The notes beneath the pieces were generated by a model. That model saw only the letters and a list, made by a program, of their open reading frames with translations, had not been told where the DNA came from and searched no databases. A program made the translations under genes and the position numbers. Below are positions 63,976-64,000 of a stretch of DNA of 64,000 nt, piece after piece. The stretch is taken from the NCBI RefSeq assembly GCF_003432035.1, contig NZ_QOHO01000053.1, positions 34,564-98,563 of the forward strand. Reading direction: 5' to 3'. Each line of letters begins with the position of its first letter. The stretch's first letter is position 1. This stretch comes from Lacrimispora amygdalina (GTDB taxonomy: Bacteria > Bacillota > Clostridia > Lachnospirales > Lachnospiraceae).

Positions 63976-64000
63976 GACCTTCCCTTCGATGTATGGGAGT

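Overview
This 64 kb window looks like a chromosomal segment of an anaerobic, spore-forming Firmicute of the Lachnospiraceae, of the Lacrimispora / Clostridium saccharolyticum type. The pointers are sporulation sigma factors (SigE, SigG, SpoIIGA), a spore DNA-binding protein, DUF4364/DUF5716/DUF5717-type proteins, [FeFe]-hydrogenase maturases, the oxygen-independent (cobalt-early) cobalamin pathway, a T-box valS leader and strong Shine-Dalgarno sites. The family-level call is inference. I see no rRNA, tRNA, CRISPR array, prophage or insertion sequence.

Layout. 1-7 kb: housekeeping (YqeY-like protein, release factor 3, CoaBC, CoaX) and the mother-cell/forespore sigma module (sigG facing sigE-spoIIGA). 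7-10 kb: valS behind a T-box leader. 10-15.7 kb: a three-gene operon of poorly characterised proteins (a large beta-sandwich/alpha-solenoid protein, an actin/Hsp70-fold ATPase and a TPR protein), the best candidate here for an undescribed system. 15.8-17.8 kb: malic enzyme, a DUF4364 regulator and a small membrane protein. 17.8-21.4 kb: a 2-hydroxyacid dehydrogenase and a polar amino-acid ABC transporter. 21.5-27.8 kb: the protein quality-control block tig-clpP-clpX-lon-engB.

28-44 kb is about sugar sensing. One operon joins a galactose-type binding lipoprotein, a DJ-1/PfpI protein, an orphan family-1 solute-binding lipoprotein and a Cache-PAS-GGDEF-EAL c-di-GMP enzyme. After a divergent CYTH gene comes the mglB-mglA-mglC galactose transporter. 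It is preceded by a regulatory operon: an AraC-type response regulator, a LytS/YesM-type histidine kinase and two membrane-anchored periplasmic-binding proteins. Together these look like extracellular sugar sensing feeding both transport control and c-di-GMP.

44-63.6 kb holds nearly the whole anaerobic adenosylcobalamin pathway on the minus strand, in two transcription units. The first is cbiD-cbiL-cbiF-cbiG-cbiH-cbiJE-cbiT-cbiA-GNAT-cobT-cobU. The second is cobS-cobU-like-cbiB-cobD-cbiP-cbiC. Between them sits a hydrogenase maturation cassette (TM1266-type regulator, hydG, hydF) with its own promoter and a 5' leader ending in a strong intrinsic terminator. Neither cobalamin unit has room for, or shows, a cobalamin riboswitch at its apparent promoter. 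The window ends upstream of a divergent small acid-soluble spore protein gene.

Other points of note: a 51-52 bp intergenic repeat at two loci whose hairpin arms differ but still pair; a spoIIGA gene whose best-placed start codon is ACG behind a long-spacer promoter; and two CobU-like proteins that each lack a motif the other keeps.
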